A program made the position numbers and the translations under genes. From Dyadobacter psychrotolerans (GTDB taxonomy: Bacteria > Bacteroidota > Bacteroidia > Cytophagales > Spirosomataceae): DNA of 64,000 bases. Positions within the stretch are counted from its first letter, which is position 1; the number at the start of each line of letters is the position of its first letter. The stretch covers positions 290,480-354,479 of the forward strand of contig NZ_SMFL01000006.1 of assembly GCF_004349265.1 (NCBI RefSeq). Direction: 5' to 3'. This document shows positions 51,966 through 60,607 of the stretch, piece by piece. Under the pieces are notes generated by a model. That model did not search any database. It was not told the origin of the DNA and was given only the letters and a program-made list of their open reading frames with translations.

Positions 51966-52520
51966 ATGCCTATGGCTTTACCGGATCAGCTTAAAAAGGC
52001 TATTATACAAATGCCTGTAAAAGAGAAAGATAAATTATTGTTAAGGCTTATTACCAAAGATAAAACGCTTAGTGACCGGCTGTATTTTGAACTACTTGAA
52101 GATTCGGCGACGATACCGGAACGACGAGAAGAAATTACCAACCGGATTTTGCGAACATCCAAATTTAACCAAAATACACCTGGCTGGATTCTGATGGACA
52201 TGAGAAACCTGAGCGGGGACATCAGTTATCATGTGAAGGTAACGAAGGACAAAATTGGTGGTGTGGAGCTCAACCTCTTTTTGCTCAACACCTTTCTGGA
52301 AACGTATGCGGGGATTTTGAAAACCTATTCTTCCAAAGCAGATACCTGTGCTTTATACATTGCAAAAAAGGCGCAAACGATTTTGAACGGCCTTAACAAA
52401 CTGGAAGAAGATTACAGGGTGGATTATGTGAAAGACACCAACCAGATGCTTCGGCATGTCCATGCGCTGTGCTCTAAAATGTACGCTCGTCAGATGGAAA
52501 TTCCCGTGGAATGGGAATAA
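51966..52520 (+). CDS. Conserved hypothetical protein
   Basis: 184 residues, soluble, strongly helical. Segments include LKKAIIQMPVKEKDKLLLRL, ITNRILRTSKFNQNTPGWIL and DTNQMLRHVHALCSKMYARQ. No signal peptide, no membrane helix and no recognised family. The second ATG at 51972 is an equally possible start. Taken as a real gene on composition and length. It is followed at 37 bases by the nicotinamidase-like gene. Confidence 0.65.
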   Translation: MPMALPDQLKKAIIQMPVKEKDKLLLRLITKDKTLSDRLYFELLEDSATIPERREEITNRILRTSKFNQNTPGWILMDMRNLSGDISYHVKVTKDKIGGVELNLFLLNTFLETYAGILKTYSSKADTCALYIAKKAQTILNGLNKLEEDYRVDYVKDTNQMLRHVHALCSKMYARQMEIPVEWE

Positions 52521-52556
52521 TAAGGTTATTTACTTCTGAATTTTAAAGCATTTTCA

Positions 52557-53354
52557 ATGATGACTACAACAAAAACGGCCTTCCTTATTATCGATGCACA
52601 GTATGATTTCTGTAATCCGAAAGGTACGCTTTACGTACCGGGTGCAGAGAAAGATGTAGAACGGATTGCCGGGTTGATTGCGATTTACGGAGAGAAAATT
52701 GACGGAATCTTTGTCACTTTGGATACGCACCGGGTGATCGACATTGCACATCCTCTTTTCTGGGAAGATCCGAATGGCAACACCGTAGCGCCGTTTACAC
52801 TCATCACATCTTCCGCGGTGAAAGCAGGTAAATGGATTCCTCGTTATCACAAAGAATACGTGATTCAATACCTCGAAACGCTTGAAAATCAGGGAGAATT
52901 CAAACATTTTATCTGGCCCGAACATTGTCTGGCAGGTTCCAAAGGTGCTTCGTTGGACCAAACGGTGATGGATGCAATACTGGCCTGGACGCATCGTACA
53001 AGACGAGATTATAAAGCGGTAGCAAAAGGAATTAATCCGTTGTCAGAACACTTCGGCGTTTTTAAAGCGCAGGTTCCCGTCGTGAATGCTCCTGAAACTG
53101 AACTGGATACAAACTTTCTTGCAGAGCTGGAAACCTTCGATCAGGTGTTTATTGCCGGAGAAGCCCGGTCGCATTGTGTGGCGACAAGCATCAAACAAAT
53201 TATTCAATATGCCCCGGAGCTGATTCCAAAAGTAACCGTTCTGACAGACTGCATGTCGGACGTAACCAACTGGGGTCATTTGGCAGATCCTATTTTTGAG
53301 GAAGCTGCTCAAAAGGGAATGATCTTTTTAACTTCAAAGGAAGTCAGGATTTAA
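52557..53354 (+). CDS. Cysteine hydrolase of the nicotinamidase/isochorismatase family
   Basis: A 265-residue protein. The catalytic Asp lies in FLIIDAQYDFCNPKGTLYVP and the nucleophile Cys in AGEARSHCVATSIKQI. Metal-binding candidates are in LDTHRVIDIAHPLFW. Longer than PncA (~210), so it may act on another amide. Nicotinamidase activity would recycle NAD but is not certain. Confidence 0.8.
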   Translation: MMTTTKTAFLIIDAQYDFCNPKGTLYVPGAEKDVERIAGLIAIYGEKIDGIFVTLDTHRVIDIAHPLFWEDPNGNTVAPFTLITSSAVKAGKWIPRYHKEYVIQYLETLENQGEFKHFIWPEHCLAGSKGASLDQTVMDAILAWTHRTRRDYKAVAKGINPLSEHFGVFKAQVPVVNAPETELDTNFLAELETFDQVFIAGEARSHCVATSIKQIIQYAPELIPKVTVLTDCMSDVTNWGHLADPIFEEAAQKGMIFLTSKEVRI

Positions 53355-53524
53355 GTTTGAAAATTTATGTCCGTCAAAAAGCTATTTCATTTTTACACGA
53401 AAGAGTAAATTTGTCATTGCCTTTGATTGTCAGATCTGCGAAGTAATCCAAACTAAATTGCCCGTTTTTGGGTTAACTTTAAGATCGGGTTTTTAAAAAC
53501 ACCACCCGTTTATTTATCTGATTT

Positions 53525-56389
53525 ATGACGCAATTACCTGTGCCGAGGATTGAAGCTTCCCAGTTTGACGAACTTGATCCGAGACAATATATTCTGATCA
53601 AAGGTGCCCGTGTAAATAATCTTAAAAGTGTTGACGTTGCTATTCCGCGTAACAAACTCGTGGTGATTACGGGCCTTTCCGGTTCCGGAAAATCGTCCCT
53701 TGCCTTTGATACGCTGTTTGCAGAAGGTCAGCGGATGTATGTGGAAAGTCTCAGCAGTTATGCACGCCAGTTTTTGGGGCGTATGGAAAAACCTGAGGTT
53801 GAATACATTAAAGGTATTTCTCCTGCGATTGCCATTGAGCAAAAGGTAAATACGCGTAACCCGCGTTCTACAGTTGGTACTTCAACGGAGATTTATGATT
53901 ATCTGAAACTGCTTTTTGCAAGAATCGGCCATACATTCTCTCCGGTTTCAGGCGAACTGGTAAAAAAAGACGCGGTTACCGATGTTGTCAATTTTATACT
54001 GAGCCAGGCAGAAGGAGAACGGGTTATGATTCTTGCGCCTTTACTTATCCGTGAAGGCCGCACACAACAGGAAGAACTTTCGATTTTACTTTCAAAAGGT
54101 TATAACCGGATCATGATCAATGACGAGGTTGCAGCGATTGAGGATGTGCTGGAAAACCCGGAAGGTTACAGCCAGTCGGGAAACCAAATTTTTATTCTGA
54201 TAGACCGTGCCGGTGTAAAACATGATGATGAAGACACACAATATCGTCTTTCAGATTCTGTGCAAACTTCGTTTTTCGAAGGTGAAGGACTTTGTATCGT
54301 GCAGGTTGTAAATGGTGAGAGAAAAGAATTCTCTGATAAATTTGAACTGGACGGTATCATTTTTGAAGAGCCAACCGTCAATTTATTCAGTTTTAATAAT
54401 CCATACGGCGCCTGCAAACGCTGTGAAGGTTTTGGTAAAATATTAGGAATTGACCCCGATCTGGTCATTCCGGACAAAAATCTTTCTGTTTATGATGGAG
54501 CGATAGCACCTTGGCGGACAGAAAAAATGAGCGAATGGCTCGTCCCTCTGGTTCGGAACGGTGTCAAATTCGATTATCCAATCCATCGTCCTTACAAAGA
54601 TCTTACGCCCGCCCAAAAAGATCTACTCTGGACAGGAAACCAATATTTTCAGGGAATCAATGATTTTATTTCGGAACTGGAATCCCAGACGCATAAAATT
54701 CAGTACCGTGTGATGCTTTCACGTTTTCGCGGACGAACCACTTGCCCCGACTGCCGTGGCTCCCGTCTGCGTAAGGATGCATCTTATGTAAAAGTTGCCG
54801 GAAGCTCGATCACCGATCTTGTTCTGATGCCAATACAGGATGTGCTTGAATTTTTCAAAAATATTGAAATTAGTGAGCACGACCGGCAAATTGCACGTCG
54901 CATTTTAACAGAAATTGAAACGCGACTGGAATATATGACCCGTGTTGGCCTTGGTTATCTGACACTGAACCGTCTGACAAATTCTTTATCCGGCGGTGAA
55001 TTCCAGCGTATCAAACTGGCTACTTCTTTGGGCAGTGCTTTGGTAGGATCGATGTACATTCTTGACGAACCCAGTATCGGACTTCACCCCCGGGATACGC
55101 AAAGGCTGGTCGGCGTTCTGGAATCACTGCGTGACCTTGGCAATACGGTGATTGTAGTTGAACACGAAGAAGAAGTAATGCATGCCGCGGACCAGATTAT
55201 CGATATCGGTCCGGAAGCGGGTACGGGCGGCGGACATGTTGTTTTTCAGGGAAACTGGGATGACATCCGTAGTCGGAAAAATGAAGGTTCGGAGATTGTG
55301 GAAAATCCGGATATGAAATCCCATACACTGGATTTCCTGCTGGGCGACGATACCATACCGGTTCCCGCTGTCCGGAGAAAATCGCTGCATTTTCTTGAAT
55401 TAAAAGGAGCACGAGAAAATAACCTGAAAGATGTGGATGTGAAAATCCCTTTAAACACCCTGACTGTCGTTACAGGCGTCAGCGGTTCAGGGAAGTCTAC
55501 ATTGATACGGAAAATACTTTATCCTGCTCTGATGCGCCTGAAAGGGGAATTCAGTGAGGATGTAGGCCGTTTTGATCAGTTATCAGGAAGTGTAGACCGG
55601 ATTGAGTCTATTGAAATGATTGACCAGAATCCGATTGGAAAATCTTCCCGTTCTAATCCGGTTACTTATATAAAGGCTTACGATTACATTCGGCAGATGA
55701 TGTCTGAACTTCCATTGTCAAAAGCACGCGCTTACAAACCTTCTCATTTTTCGTTTAATGTGGACGGCGGACGCTGTGAAATTTGCCAGGGTGAAGGACA
55801 GGTAAAGATTGAAATGCAGTTCATGGCTGACATTTATCTGAAATGTGAAGGCTGTAGTGGCAAGCGTTTTAAACAGGAAATTCAGGAAGTACAGTACAAC
55901 GGAAAAGATGTTGCAGAAATACTGGATATGACAGTAGATGAAGCGATCGGCTTTTTCAGGGAATCCGAACCCAAACTGGCAGATAAATTAATGCCTTTGC
56001 AGGAAGTCGGGCTTGGTTATGTTGGCTTGGGTCAGTCTTCCAACACGCTGTCCGGCGGTGAAGCGCAAAGGGTAAAACTTGCTTCGTTTTTAGGAAAAGG
56101 CAATTCTCACAAAGGAAAAACACTTTTCATTTTTGACGAGCCTACAACCGGACTTCATTTTCATGATATTAAAAAATTACTGAAAGCAATCAATGCGCTT
56201 GTAGATCAGGGCGATAGTGTAATTATCATTGAGCATAATATGGAGGTAATTAAATGCGCCGACTGGATTCTGGATCTCGGTCCGGAAGGAGGAGAAGCAG
56301 GCGGATATCTTACTTTTGCCGGGACACCTGAGGAAATGACTAAACTGGAAGGAAACTATACGGCAGATTTCTTGAAAGAAAAATTGTAA
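53525..56389 (+). CDS. uvrA: UvrABC system protein A
   Basis: A 954-residue excision-repair ATPase with two ABC domains: Walker A GLSGSGKSSLAFDTLFAEG (~50) and GVSGSGKSTLIRKILYPAL (~652), with signatures LSGGEFQRIKLA and LSGGEAQRVKLA. The C-terminal zinc module CEICQGEGQ...CEGCSGKRF is intact. The N-terminal zinc module keeps only its second half (GACKRCEGFG): the first CxxC pair that normally precedes FSFNNP is absent. It may be a UvrA2-like paralogue. A strong terminator follows. Confidence 0.93.
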   Translation: MTQLPVPRIEASQFDELDPRQYILIKGARVNNLKSVDVAIPRNKLVVITGLSGSGKSSLAFDTLFAEGQRMYVESLSSYARQFLGRMEKPEVEYIKGISPAIAIEQKVNTRNPRSTVGTSTEIYDYLKLLFARIGHTFSPVSGELVKKDAVTDVVNFILSQAEGERVMILAPLLIREGRTQQEELSILLSKGYNRIMINDEVAAIEDVLENPEGYSQSGNQIFILIDRAGVKHDDEDTQYRLSDSVQTSFFEGEGLCIVQVVNGERKEFSDKFELDGIIFEEPTVNLFSFNNPYGACKRCEGFGKILGIDPDLVIPDKNLSVYDGAIAPWRTEKMSEWLVPLVRNGVKFDYPIHRPYKDLTPAQKDLLWTGNQYFQGINDFISELESQTHKIQYRVMLSRFRGRTTCPDCRGSRLRKDASYVKVAGSSITDLVLMPIQDVLEFFKNIEISEHDRQIARRILTEIETRLEYMTRVGLGYLTLNRLTNSLSGGEFQRIKLATSLGSALVGSMYILDEPSIGLHPRDTQRLVGVLESLRDLGNTVIVVEHEEEVMHAADQIIDIGPEAGTGGGHVVFQGNWDDIRSRKNEGSEIVENPDMKSHTLDFLLGDDTIPVPAVRRKSLHFLELKGARENNLKDVDVKIPLNTLTVVTGVSGSGKSTLIRKILYPALMRLKGEFSEDVGRFDQLSGSVDRIESIEMIDQNPIGKSSRSNPVTYIKAYDYIRQMMSELPLSKARAYKPSHFSFNVDGGRCEICQGEGQVKIEMQFMADIYLKCEGCSGKRFKQEIQEVQYNGKDVAEILDMTVDEAIGFFRESEPKLADKLMPLQEVGLGYVGLGQSSNTLSGGEAQRVKLASFLGKGNSHKGKTLFIFDEPTTGLHFHDIKKLLKAINALVDQGDSVIIIEHNMEVIKCADWILDLGPEGGEAGGYLTFAGTPEEMTKLEGNYTADFLKEKL

Positions 56390-56402
56390 AGAAAAACTTT
56401 TT

Positions 56403-56446
56403 AAAGCGAAGTATGTCATATGCCTTTGTGACATACTTCGCTTTTT
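56403..56446 (+). terminator. Terminator of uvrA
   Basis: AAAGCGAAGTATGTCA (56403-56418) pairs over 16 bp with TGACATACTTCGCTTT (56429-56444), then TTATTTTTT. The best intrinsic terminator in the window. Confidence 0.93.
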
Positions 56447-56458
56447 ATTTTTTGGAAT

Positions 56459-56920
56459 ATGGCGGAAGTTAGAATGCTTGCTGAAAAACAGTTTTCTTAT
56501 GGATTGAGACCTTCGTCCGATCTGACAGTTATTCAAAAATCCCGTGAAGGTGTTTTAAGATCGGTTGCGGATGAGATATCAGGTTTAGTAGGTCTGACAG
56601 ACAATGACATGGCATACCTTTTAGGAATGACGCCCCGTAACCTGCACCGTATTCCTGCTGATAAACGCCTGAGCACCGATGCTTCCGAAAGGCTACTTCG
56701 TTTAAAAAATGTACTTATTCACGCATTAGATACATTTGAAAATAGGGAGCACGTCGTACGAAACTGGCTTAAATCTCCTTTAAGTGAACTTAATGACCAT
56801 ACACCGCTGCAATTAATGGACACAATTACGGGTTTTGGCATGGTCGACGACGTCCTGGGAAGATTGGATTATGGTCTTCCTGCCTGCTTCCAACAGCTAT
56901 GCCTACGGTCTACCGCATAA
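56459..56920 (+). CDS. Xre-family antitoxin with MbcA/ParS-type domain (DUF2384)
   Basis: A 153-residue antitoxin. The N-terminal helix-turn-helix-like region (VIQKSREGVLRSVADEISGL) is followed by a C-terminal MbcA/ParS/Xre toxin-binding domain. FENREHVVRNWLKSPLSELN, then TPLQLMDTITGFGMVDDVLG, is its hallmark. It overlaps the downstream RES gene by 22 bases, the standard Xre-RES layout. Confidence 0.87.
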   Translation: MAEVRMLAEKQFSYGLRPSSDLTVIQKSREGVLRSVADEISGLVGLTDNDMAYLLGMTPRNLHRIPADKRLSTDASERLLRLKNVLIHALDTFENREHVVRNWLKSPLSELNDHTPLQLMDTITGFGMVDDVLGRLDYGLPACFQQLCLRSTA

Positions 56921-57366
56921 TCAGAGAAAAATTTCGCGATCAGGCTTTGTCCACAGAAGGAAGCCGGTTTTATGGCGCCCGCTGGAATCCGAAAGGAACC
57001 GGAATTTTATACACCACTTCTTCTCCCGAATTAGGTCTTGTCGAAACCTTAGCGCATGCGCCGGCCGTCCGGTATGAAGATTTGCCTGTCTACTGGCTTA
57101 CTTCAATAGACATTCCTGATAATATCCGTTATTACAACAGACTGGAAATGCCGGATTTTTGGCAGGACAAAAATTATGAAAGAACTCAATTCTGGCTGAA
57201 CAACTGGCTGCAAAATCCTGACGTACCGGCCATTGCTCTACCATCGGTTATAGTCCCTTTTTCGTTTAACATACTACTTCATCCGAAACACACACTTTCT
57301 ACAGATATACAGATTCTTGCTCAGGAAAGAATTCCAATCGACCGCTGTTTGTGGAAGGCAGATTAG
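56899..57366 (+). CDS. RES-domain toxin (NAD-targeting type)
   Basis: A 155-residue RES protein, named for conserved Arg, Glu and Ser. MPTVYRIIREKFRDQALST, then GSRFYGARWNPKGTGILYTT, and SSPELGLVETLAHAPA carry the motif. Characterised RES toxins degrade or phosphorylyse NAD, arresting growth. The cognate antitoxin is immediately upstream. Confidence 0.88.
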   Translation: MPTVYRIIREKFRDQALSTEGSRFYGARWNPKGTGILYTTSSPELGLVETLAHAPAVRYEDLPVYWLTSIDIPDNIRYYNRLEMPDFWQDKNYERTQFWLNNWLQNPDVPAIALPSVIVPFSFNILLHPKHTLSTDIQILAQERIPIDRCLWKAD

Positions 57367-57587
57367 CCCTGCATTATTTTATTCTGTTTCTTATTTTTGT
57401 TCGTAGTCTGAATAAGGTAAAATACTGTATTTAGTCAGTAAAGAATCCTGATTTCTAACTTTGTACCTTAAATATCACATTTTATCAATAGCAGTAAAAT
57501 ACTGATATTTAATGAATTAACAGCAATACAATTCGTATAGATCAGCCAGACCCAATCGCTGCCTGCTAACCGCTAAAAGTCATTTTT
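57367..57587. repeat. Intergenic region with a GCTAACCGC-type repeat
   Basis: 221 bases. GCCTGCTAACCGCTAAAAGTC (57560-57580) abuts the next start and belongs to the short repeat family. The rest is AT-rich without a clear hairpin. Confidence 0.35.
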
Positions 57588-58424
57588 ATGAAATTATACA
57601 AAACAGAACACGGTATTTTACTTGAAAAAGAAGACCTTTTTTATCGCCTGCATGAATCAGACTGGGATTTGGTCGTAAACCGGGATGACTTGTATGAATG
57701 GCTTGAACTTCAGACCGAAAATTTAATTTCTCTTACTTTCACTGACGATATTCCTTTTCCTGAAATTCTGCCTCCAATTGGTTCACAGGAAGTTTGGGCT
57801 GCCGGTGTAACTTATTTCAGAAGCCGGACTGCACGGATGGAAGAGTCGGAAAAAGCAGGTGGAGGAAATTTTTATGACCGCGTATACGACGCAGACCGGC
57901 CGGAGCTCTTTTTTAAATCTACTGCCTGGCGTGTGGTGGGTAATCACGGAACGGTCCGTATCCGCAGAGATTCTACCTGGGACGTTCCGGAGCCGGAACT
58001 TACGTTATTTGCTACAACTTCGGGAACGCTGGTTGGCTACACAATTGGTAACGACATGAGTTCACGAAGCATTGAAGGGGAAAATCCGCTTTATCTGCCA
58101 CAGGCTAAATCTTACACAGGAAGTACAGCTTTGGGTCCATGCCTTTATGTACCGGAAGAACCCTTGCCAGCGGATACAGTTATTGTTTTATCGATTATCC
58201 GTAACAATGAAGAAGTGTTTAACGGAGAAATTACTTTATCCCAAATGAAACGAAACCACAACGAATTGCTTGGGTTTCTTTACCGGGAGCTTTCCTTTCC
58301 ACAGGGATGTTATCTGATGACCGGAACCGGCGTAATCCCTCCTTCAGATTTTACACTGCAAAAAGATGATATTGTACATATTACAATTGAACCGATTGGG
58401 ACATTGACGAATGTGGTGGGATGA
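57588..58424 (+). CDS. Fumarylacetoacetate hydrolase-family protein
   Basis: A 278-residue FAH-fold enzyme. Metal ligands are in VPEPELTLFAT (E-x-E), and IGNDMSSRSIEGENPLYLPQ, KSYTGSTALGPC are typical. The ring or keto-acid substrate is unknown; relatives act as 2-keto-3-deoxy sugar-acid dehydratases or hydrolases. No pathway partners adjoin. Confidence 0.87.
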   Translation: MKLYKTEHGILLEKEDLFYRLHESDWDLVVNRDDLYEWLELQTENLISLTFTDDIPFPEILPPIGSQEVWAAGVTYFRSRTARMEESEKAGGGNFYDRVYDADRPELFFKSTAWRVVGNHGTVRIRRDSTWDVPEPELTLFATTSGTLVGYTIGNDMSSRSIEGENPLYLPQAKSYTGSTALGPCLYVPEEPLPADTVIVLSIIRNNEEVFNGEITLSQMKRNHNELLGFLYRELSFPQGCYLMTGTGVIPPSDFTLQKDDIVHITIEPIGTLTNVVG

Positions 58425-58434
58425 TCACAAAAAA

Positions 58435-58455
58435 AGCAGGACCAAAAGCCCTGCT
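58435..58455 (-). terminator. Possible terminator of the small secreted-protein gene
   Basis: AGCAGG (58435-58440) and CCTGCT (58450-58455) form a 6-bp stem. On the minus strand a U-rich tail follows. Convergent to the FAH gene. Confidence 0.55.
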
Positions 58456-58481
58456 CAATTCATCCGATAGAATCCGGTTTG

Positions 58482-58892
58482 TTATGCTTTTCCAAATGTG
58501 GTAGATCCTATAAATGCTAAAACAATGCCTTTTACCAGGCCCACAAGCTTGTTTACAATGGAATTATCACTTGCTTCTTCATCTTCGCTTTGAAACAACG
58601 CAGCAGGACCTTGTTCCACAACCCGTTGGTTCAGTGTTACCACGCCGGATATTTTGTTTGCAAACTGGCTGGTGAGTGAAACCGCACGCTGACGATCCTG
58701 AGTAATTACAGCAGCTTTTACCACCACTTTTACAGGAGCAGCTTTTCTTGCAACCGCATGTCCGCTTGTTACACTGCGTTCTTTTCCTGCCTGAAGCTTT
58801 TTGTGAGCCACAAACATGTTGTGAGAATATCCGGTAGCTCCAGCCTGAAGGCTGAAAAGAACAAGAAGAGTGAGAAGTTTTATGGTTTTCAT
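58482..58892 (-). CDS. Small secreted protein of unknown function
   Basis: A 136-residue protein with signal peptide (MKTIKLLTLLVLFSLQAGAT). The mature part is Ala/Val/Lys-rich with a conserved-looking KISGVVTLNQRVVEQGPAAL segment, and ends with a hydrophobic GLVKGIVLAFIGSTTF stretch. No family recognised. Its upstream region has a clear promoter and dyad, so it is probably a regulated gene. Confidence 0.65.
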   Translation of the reverse strand: MKTIKLLTLLVLFSLQAGATGYSHNMFVAHKKLQAGKERSVTSGHAVARKAAPVKVVVKAAVITQDRQRAVSLTSQFANKISGVVTLNQRVVEQGPAALFQSEDEEASDNSIVNKLVGLVKGIVLAFIGSTTFGKA

Positions 58893-59229
58893 GGCTGTAA
58901 TTTTTATAAGTCTTTTAGAAATGTCCTACTGAAAGTCGCTGTAACTAATTAACGATACAAATATATATGTTTTAGATGGTATCTTGCAATACATAGTACC
59001 TTGTTTTTAACTTTTTTTTAAATATTTTTTTTCTGACCCCTTATTTCCATCCATTTTGAGAACTTTCTCATTGTTTAAGAGATGGAAAATTATGATGAAA
59101 GGTTGCATGAAAAAAATAAATTACGCTGAACCGATGATTTTGATATACCAACTGTGCTATAAATGTGACGAAACAAAAAACACCGGAAGAAAAATCTCCC
59201 GGTGTCGGCTTCAAAATATTTAAGTATCG
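58893..59229 (-). promoter_or_regulatory. Regulatory region of the small secreted-protein gene
   Basis: On the minus strand TATATTTG (58958-58965) is a perfect TAnnTTTG -7 element, with TTG (58987-58989) 21 bases upstream as -33. A GC-tipped imperfect dyad spans 58978-59000 (GGTATCTTGC, then AATACATAGTACC), overlapping the -33, and is a candidate operator. The rest of the 337 bases is AT-rich and unannotated. Confidence 0.6.
59180..59205 (-). terminator. Terminator of der
   Basis: ACACCGG (59180-59186) and CCGGTGT (59199-59205) form a 7-bp stem. On the minus strand, TTTTTTG follows, 25 bases past the der stop. Confidence 0.82.
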
Positions 59230-60540
59230 CTATTTCTCCCTGAAGAAAATCGTGATCGGAACCCCTGAAAAATCAAAGTTCTCCCGCATCCTGTTTTCCA
59301 GATAACGCAAATAGGGATCTTTCACATGCTTAGGGTTGCTACTGAAAAATACAAACGTAGGAGACGGCGTTGGCAACTGGATCATATATTTGATATTGAT
59401 ATACTTACCACGATCTGCCGGCGGCGGATATTTCTCAATTTCTTTCTGCATGATATCATTCAACTTCGAAGTCGTGATCTTCTTCGTTTTGTTCTGATAT
59501 ACTTCCATAGCCTTTTCCATTACCTGGTGAATCCGCTGTTTTTCAACAACAGAGGCAAATATGATTGGCATATAGTTCATCGGAGCAAGTCTTTCTAAAA
59601 GGCTTTTTTTGAAAGCATCGGCTGTTTTGGAATCCTTTTCTATCAAATCCCACTTATTAACCATAATCACAATACCTTTTTTGGCTTTGTCCGCCAGACC
59701 AATGATCGTCAGATCCTGACCTTCCAGCCCTAAGGTTGCATCCAGCAGAATGATACAAACATCGGATTCTTCCATTGCTTTCACTGAACGCAGCGTGGAA
59801 TAATACTCGATATCCTCATTCACACGGGATTTGCGGCGTAATCCGGCGGTATCGGTCAGGATAAATTCCATTCCGTAGGCGTTGTAATGGGTATGTATGG
59901 CATCACGGGTTGTTCCGGCGATGTCCGTTACTATACTTCTGTCTGTCCCAGTTAAAACGTTCAGGAATGACGATTTCCCTACGTTCGGGCGGCCCATGAT
60001 CGCAATCCTTGGTATACCTGCTTCCGGATCCTCAACACCCGCTGTCTCGAAATGTTTGATTACTGCATCCAGCAAGTCACCGGTCCCAAAACCGGTTTGG
60101 GCAGAAATAGCAAAAATTTCATCTCCAAGTCCAAGCTCATAAAATTCGGCTGCCGACTGATATCTTTCTGTTGTTTCCGCTTTGTTGGCAACCAGATAAA
60201 CCGGTTTGTTGAAACGACGAAGAACGTTCGCAAAATCCTTGTCCAAATCTGTCAGCCCCGACATGGTATCCACCATAAACAAAACCACAGTTGATTCTTC
60301 CAGCGCAAGTTCGACCTGCTCTCTGATGGCTCCTTCAAAAATATCTTCTGAACCGACAACATAACCGCCGGTATCTATTACTGTAAAGTACTGATCTGTC
60401 CATTCACCGTATCCATAATGACGGTCACGGGTTACACCGCTCTGGTTATCCATGATCGCCTTCCTGCTCTCAGTAAGCCTGTTAAAAAGTGTAGATTTAC
60501 CCACATTCGGGCGTCCTACAATCGATATAATATTTGCCAT
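59230..60540 (-). CDS. der: Ribosome-associated GTPase Der (EngA)
   Basis: A 436-residue essential GTPase in 50S assembly, with two tandem G domains: GRPNVGKSTLFN (~8) and GRPNVGKSSFLN (~185). DTAG switches are DTGGYVV and DTAGLRR; NKxD-type motifs VANKAET and VNKWDL. A KH-like C-terminal domain follows (PPPADRGKYINIKYMIQLPT). It is 67 bases downstream of era, same direction. Confidence 0.96.
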   Translation of the reverse strand: MANIISIVGRPNVGKSTLFNRLTESRKAIMDNQSGVTRDRHYGYGEWTDQYFTVIDTGGYVVGSEDIFEGAIREQVELALEESTVVLFMVDTMSGLTDLDKDFANVLRRFNKPVYLVANKAETTERYQSAAEFYELGLGDEIFAISAQTGFGTGDLLDAVIKHFETAGVEDPEAGIPRIAIMGRPNVGKSSFLNVLTGTDRSIVTDIAGTTRDAIHTHYNAYGMEFILTDTAGLRRKSRVNEDIEYYSTLRSVKAMEESDVCIILLDATLGLEGQDLTIIGLADKAKKGIVIMVNKWDLIEKDSKTADAFKKSLLERLAPMNYMPIIFASVVEKQRIHQVMEKAMEVYQNKTKKITTSKLNDIMQKEIEKYPPPADRGKYINIKYMIQLPTPSPTFVFFSSNPKHVKDPYLRYLENRMRENFDFSGVPITIFFREK

Positions 60541-60607
60541 TTGTATAGCCTTTAAAAAATTTGATCCGGAAAGGAACGTTCCTTTCCTCCGTTTTTACTT
60601 ATTTATT

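Noticed and set aside
57367..57587. Small gene in the gap after RES
   Set aside because: No ORF with protein-like composition or start signals.
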